Assembly (NCBI GenBank): GCA_001784055.1
Contig: MFOZ01000011.1
Location: forward strand, 3,745-11,136
DNA length: 7,392 nucleotides
Reading direction: 5' to 3'
Source of the DNA: Candidatus Levybacteria bacterium RIFCSPLOWO2_01_FULL_42_15
Lineage (GTDB): Bacteria > Patescibacteriota > Microgenomatia > Levybacterales > UBA12049
Part shown: positions 6,052 to 7,392 of the stretch, one piece after another
Layout of the letters: the number at the start of each line of letters is the position of its first letter
How positions within the stretch are numbered: position 1 is the first letter of the stretch
Made by a program: the position numbers and the translations under genes
The notes under the pieces: generated by a model
The model's database searches: none
Told to the model about the DNA's origin: nothing
The model's input: the letters and a program-made list of their open reading frames with translations, nothing else

Positions 6052-6285
6052 ATGAATAAGGTGGTACACGTTTGTACCGGTACATGCAAAGCAGAAATAA
6101 GCGAAGAACAATACAATGACGGTCTTACACAATGTGGAGCAGAGAGGTGCACTATGCAAGGTCACAATTTCGAGAAACGAATGAGGTGTGGTTCTTGCAA
6201 TCAACTATACAAAGAAGGTGAAACTCACACGCATGAAAAAGACAAATCTTTATTGGGAAAAATTTTTAGATTTTTCCTTAAGTAA
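6052..6285 (+). CDS. Small Cys/His-rich zinc-ribbon-like protein
   Basis: A 77-residue protein with six cysteines and several histidines arranged as metal-binding pairs: Cys8-x3-Cys12, Cys28-x4-Cys33 followed by His38, Cys46-x2-Cys49, and His59-x-His61. Two zinc sites are plausible. From memory, short proteins of the form C-x-GTC-x-A...C-x4-C-x4-H are common, and usually annotated hypothetical, in Candidate Phyla Radiation genomes; this is recall, not a search result. The last ~15 residues (KSLLGKIFRFFLK) form a basic, amphipathic or hydrophobic tail resembling the tail of the 3773-4300 protein, so membrane association is possible. The start ATG fits a promoter ending 8 bases upstream. A hairpin lies just inside the coding region. 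The function is unknown; a metal-sensing, protein-binding or structural role are all open. Confidence 0.8.
   Translation: MNKVVHVCTGTCKAEISEEQYNDGLTQCGAERCTMQGHNFEKRMRCGSCNQLYKEGETHTHEKDKSLLGKIFRFFLK
6063..6084 (+). repeat. Hairpin and overlapping 12-base palindrome at gene start
   Basis: GGTACA (6063-6068) pairs with TGTACC (6073-6078) across a 4-base loop. TGTACCGGTACA (6073-6084) is itself a perfect 12-base palindrome sharing the middle arm, so two structures compete. They lie within codons 4-11 of the Cys/His-rich gene, close to the predicted mRNA 5' end, and could tune translation or be a protein-binding site. The bases are also constrained by coding. Confidence 0.35.
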
Positions 6286-6325
6286 CAGTTCCTCAAAACC
6301 TTAGTTCTAATAACATCCAAACAGC

Positions 6326-6329
6326 GGAG
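6326..6329 (+). promoter_or_regulatory. Shine-Dalgarno before a 42-codon open frame
   Basis: GGAG, 5 bases before the ATG at 6335. It is a good site in a window where such sites are scarce, and the main reason to consider the small frame real. Confidence 0.35.
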
Positions 6330-6334
6330 TCGGT

Positions 6335-6463
6335 ATGTACGAACGCAGGCTAATGTGTCTGTTATGGGTGGCGGATGTCAACATTGAAGATATAAAAAGT
6401 GTTACCCATGTACTCGGACTGTACAAGTACTTCCATAAAATCATAAATCTGGTTATTATCTAA
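6335..6463 (+). CDS. Possible 42-residue small protein upstream of gmd
   Basis: An ATG frame of 42 codons ending in TAA, 3 bases before the gmd ATG. It begins MYERRLMCLLWVADVN and ends KIINLVII, so it is hydrophobic at both ends with a polar centre. It fills most of the 181-base gap between the Cys/His-rich gene and gmd. GGAG lies 5 bases upstream. It could be a small protein, a leader peptide coupled to gmd translation, or a chance frame. Against it, a -10-like hexamer for gmd lies inside its end, and I recognise no homologue. The rest of the gap (6286-6334) holds nothing I can name. Confidence 0.3.
   Translation: MYERRLMCLLWVADVNIEDIKSVTHVLGLYKYFHKIINLVII
6454..6459 (+). promoter_or_regulatory. 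-10-like element of gmd
   Basis: TATTAT (5 of 6 to the consensus) ending 7 bases before the gmd ATG. The matching -35 position (6431-6436, TTCCAT) is poor, so support is weak to moderate. If used, the gmd mRNA would be leaderless. Confidence 0.35.
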
Positions 6464-6466
6464 TGT

Positions 6467-7392
6467 ATGCGACAGGTCAAACCGAAAGTAGCACTTCTAT
6501 CAGGCATGAGTGGTCAAGATGGTTCATATTTAGCAGAGCTTTTGCTACAAAAAGGCTACGAAGTTCACGGAATTAGACGGAGGACAAGCCTTTTTAATTC
6601 GGCTCGATTCGATCATCTATATGAAGAGGCACAAAACCCAGACGCTAAGTTGCACCTTCACTACGGCGATTTATCCGATTCATCTTCTCTATACAAAATT
6701 GTTTCTGATGTAAAGCCCGACGAGGTTTATAATCTTGGCGCACAAAGCCATGTTGGAGTAAGCTTTAATATTCCAGAATATACTGGAGATGTCGTTGGCA
6801 TCGGAACAGTGCGATTTCTTGAAGCGATAAAACAATCTGGCTGTAAAGCAAAATTTTATCAAGCTTCCTCTAGCGAAATGTTTGGAAAAGTTTTAGAAAC
6901 CCCACAAAAAGAAACAACACCATTTTATCCAAGGTCGCCTTACGGAGTTGCAAAAGTTTATGCATACTGGATAACGAAAAATTATCGGGAAAGTTACGAT
7001 ATGTTTGCTTGCAACGGAATACTCTTTAATCACGAATCCCCACGTCGCGGAAGAACATTTGTAACCCGTAAAATTACACGCGCAATTGCGATGATATTAC
7101 AAGGCAAATTGGAAACGCTTTACCTAGGTAATATTGATGCATCACGTGACTGGGGTCACGCAAAAGATTATGTAAATGCGATGTGGCTTATGATGCAACA
7201 CAAAACTCCAGATGATTATGTTATTGCGTCTGGTGAAACCCATACAGTAAGAGAGTTTGTTGAAAAAGCATTTAAGCATGTAAATATCGATATTGTTTGG
7301 AAAGGCAAACGTGTAGATGAAATTGGGATTGATAAAAAAACAAAAAAAACACTGGTAAAAATTGATCCAATATATTTCAGACCTGCGGAGGT
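6467..7392 (+). CDS. gmd: GDP-mannose 4,6-dehydratase (right edge truncated)
   Basis: Converts GDP-D-mannose to GDP-4-keto-6-deoxymannose in the cytosol, the first step to GDP-L-fucose and the substrate source for Fcl; it is also a branch point to rhamnose- and perosamine-type sugars. The 308 visible residues follow the family closely. The Rossmann motif is G13-MSG16-QDG19, then HYGDLSD (65-71), NLGAQSHVGVSF (89-100) and ASSSEMFG (133-140) with Ser135 where the E. coli enzyme has Thr, plus Glu137. SPYGVAK (157-163) gives the Tyr159-x3-Lys163 pair. NHESPRRG and the late DWGHAKDY block are present. The family is about 345-370 residues, so a few dozen C-terminal residues lie beyond the window, ending here after RPAE. 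The ATG at 6467 is in frame; an ATG at 6463 is out of frame. Confidence 0.97.
   Translation, partial: MRQVKPKVALLSGMSGQDGSYLAELLLQKGYEVHGIRRRTSLFNSARFDHLYEEAQNPDAKLHLHYGDLSDSSSLYKIVSDVKPDEVYNLGAQSHVGVSFNIPEYTGDVVGIGTVRFLEAIKQSGCKAKFYQASSSEMFGKVLETPQKETTPFYPRSPYGVAKVYAYWITKNYRESYDMFACNGILFNHESPRRGRTFVTRKITRAIAMILQGKLETLYLGNIDASRDWGHAKDYVNAMWLMMQHKTPDDYVIASGETHTVREFVEKAFKHVNIDIVWKGKRVDEIGIDKKTKKTLVKIDPIYFRPAE

Noticed and set aside
5980..6204. 74-residue minus-strand frame over the Cys/His-rich gene
   Set aside because: The plus-strand frame has organised Cys pairs and a promoter; this one is its antisense shadow.
6286..6466. tRNA or known riboswitch before gmd
   Set aside because: No TTCRA arm, cloverleaf pairing or recognised aptamer could be built.
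1..7392. CRISPR array, insertion sequence or phage genes
   Set aside because: No regularly spaced repeats, transposase motifs, terminal inverted repeats or phage structural genes are visible.

Overview
The window is AT-rich bacterial DNA carrying nine protein-coding genes, two of them cut by the window edges, plus one possible very small gene. Genes read cleanly in the standard code: no in-frame TGA occurs and tryptophan is always TGG, which argues against the UGA-recoding groups. A short Cys/His-rich protein (6052-6285) resembles, from memory, small zinc-ribbon proteins common in Candidate Phyla Radiation (Patescibacteria) genomes. Together with the low G+C, tight packing, and scarce Shine-Dalgarno sites, this makes a Patescibacteria source plausible but unproven.

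Layout. (1) 2-1864, plus strand: the C-terminal part of a large unrecognised protein, then a divergent family 2 glycosyltransferase 3 bases downstream. (2) 1893-2840, plus: GDP-L-fucose synthase (fcl) with its own well-formed promoter. (3) 5193-2865, minus: a probable three-gene operon of an HD-domain hydrolase-like protein, an unrecognised alpha/beta protein, and an inositol monophosphatase-family enzyme, ending tail-to-tail against fcl. (4) 5307-6285, plus: a class I SAM methyltransferase, divergent from the HD gene, then the Cys/His-rich small protein. (5) 6467 to the right edge: GDP-mannose 4,6-dehydratase (gmd), preceded by a 42-codon open frame with a good ribosome-binding site.

How they fit together. 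Gmd and Fcl are the two consecutive enzymes that turn GDP-mannose into GDP-L-fucose, the donor for fucosylated surface glycans. The glycosyltransferase next to fcl fits a surface-polysaccharide locus. The two enzymes are usually neighbours. Here about 3.6 kb separates them, holding genes with no obvious fucose role on mixed strands: phosphohydrolase-like, phosphatase, methyltransferase and zinc-ribbon-like.

Regulation. Several genes that look promoter-proximal (fcl, HD gene, zinc-ribbon gene, gmd) have a -10-like hexamer ending only 7-10 bases before the chosen ATG. That spacing predicts leaderless or nearly leaderless mRNAs. The clearest Shine-Dalgarno sites precede an operon-internal gene (the IMPase gene) and the small open frame before gmd. 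No convincing intrinsic terminator, tRNA, rRNA, insertion sequence or CRISPR array is visible. No stretch over 300 bases lacks a gene.
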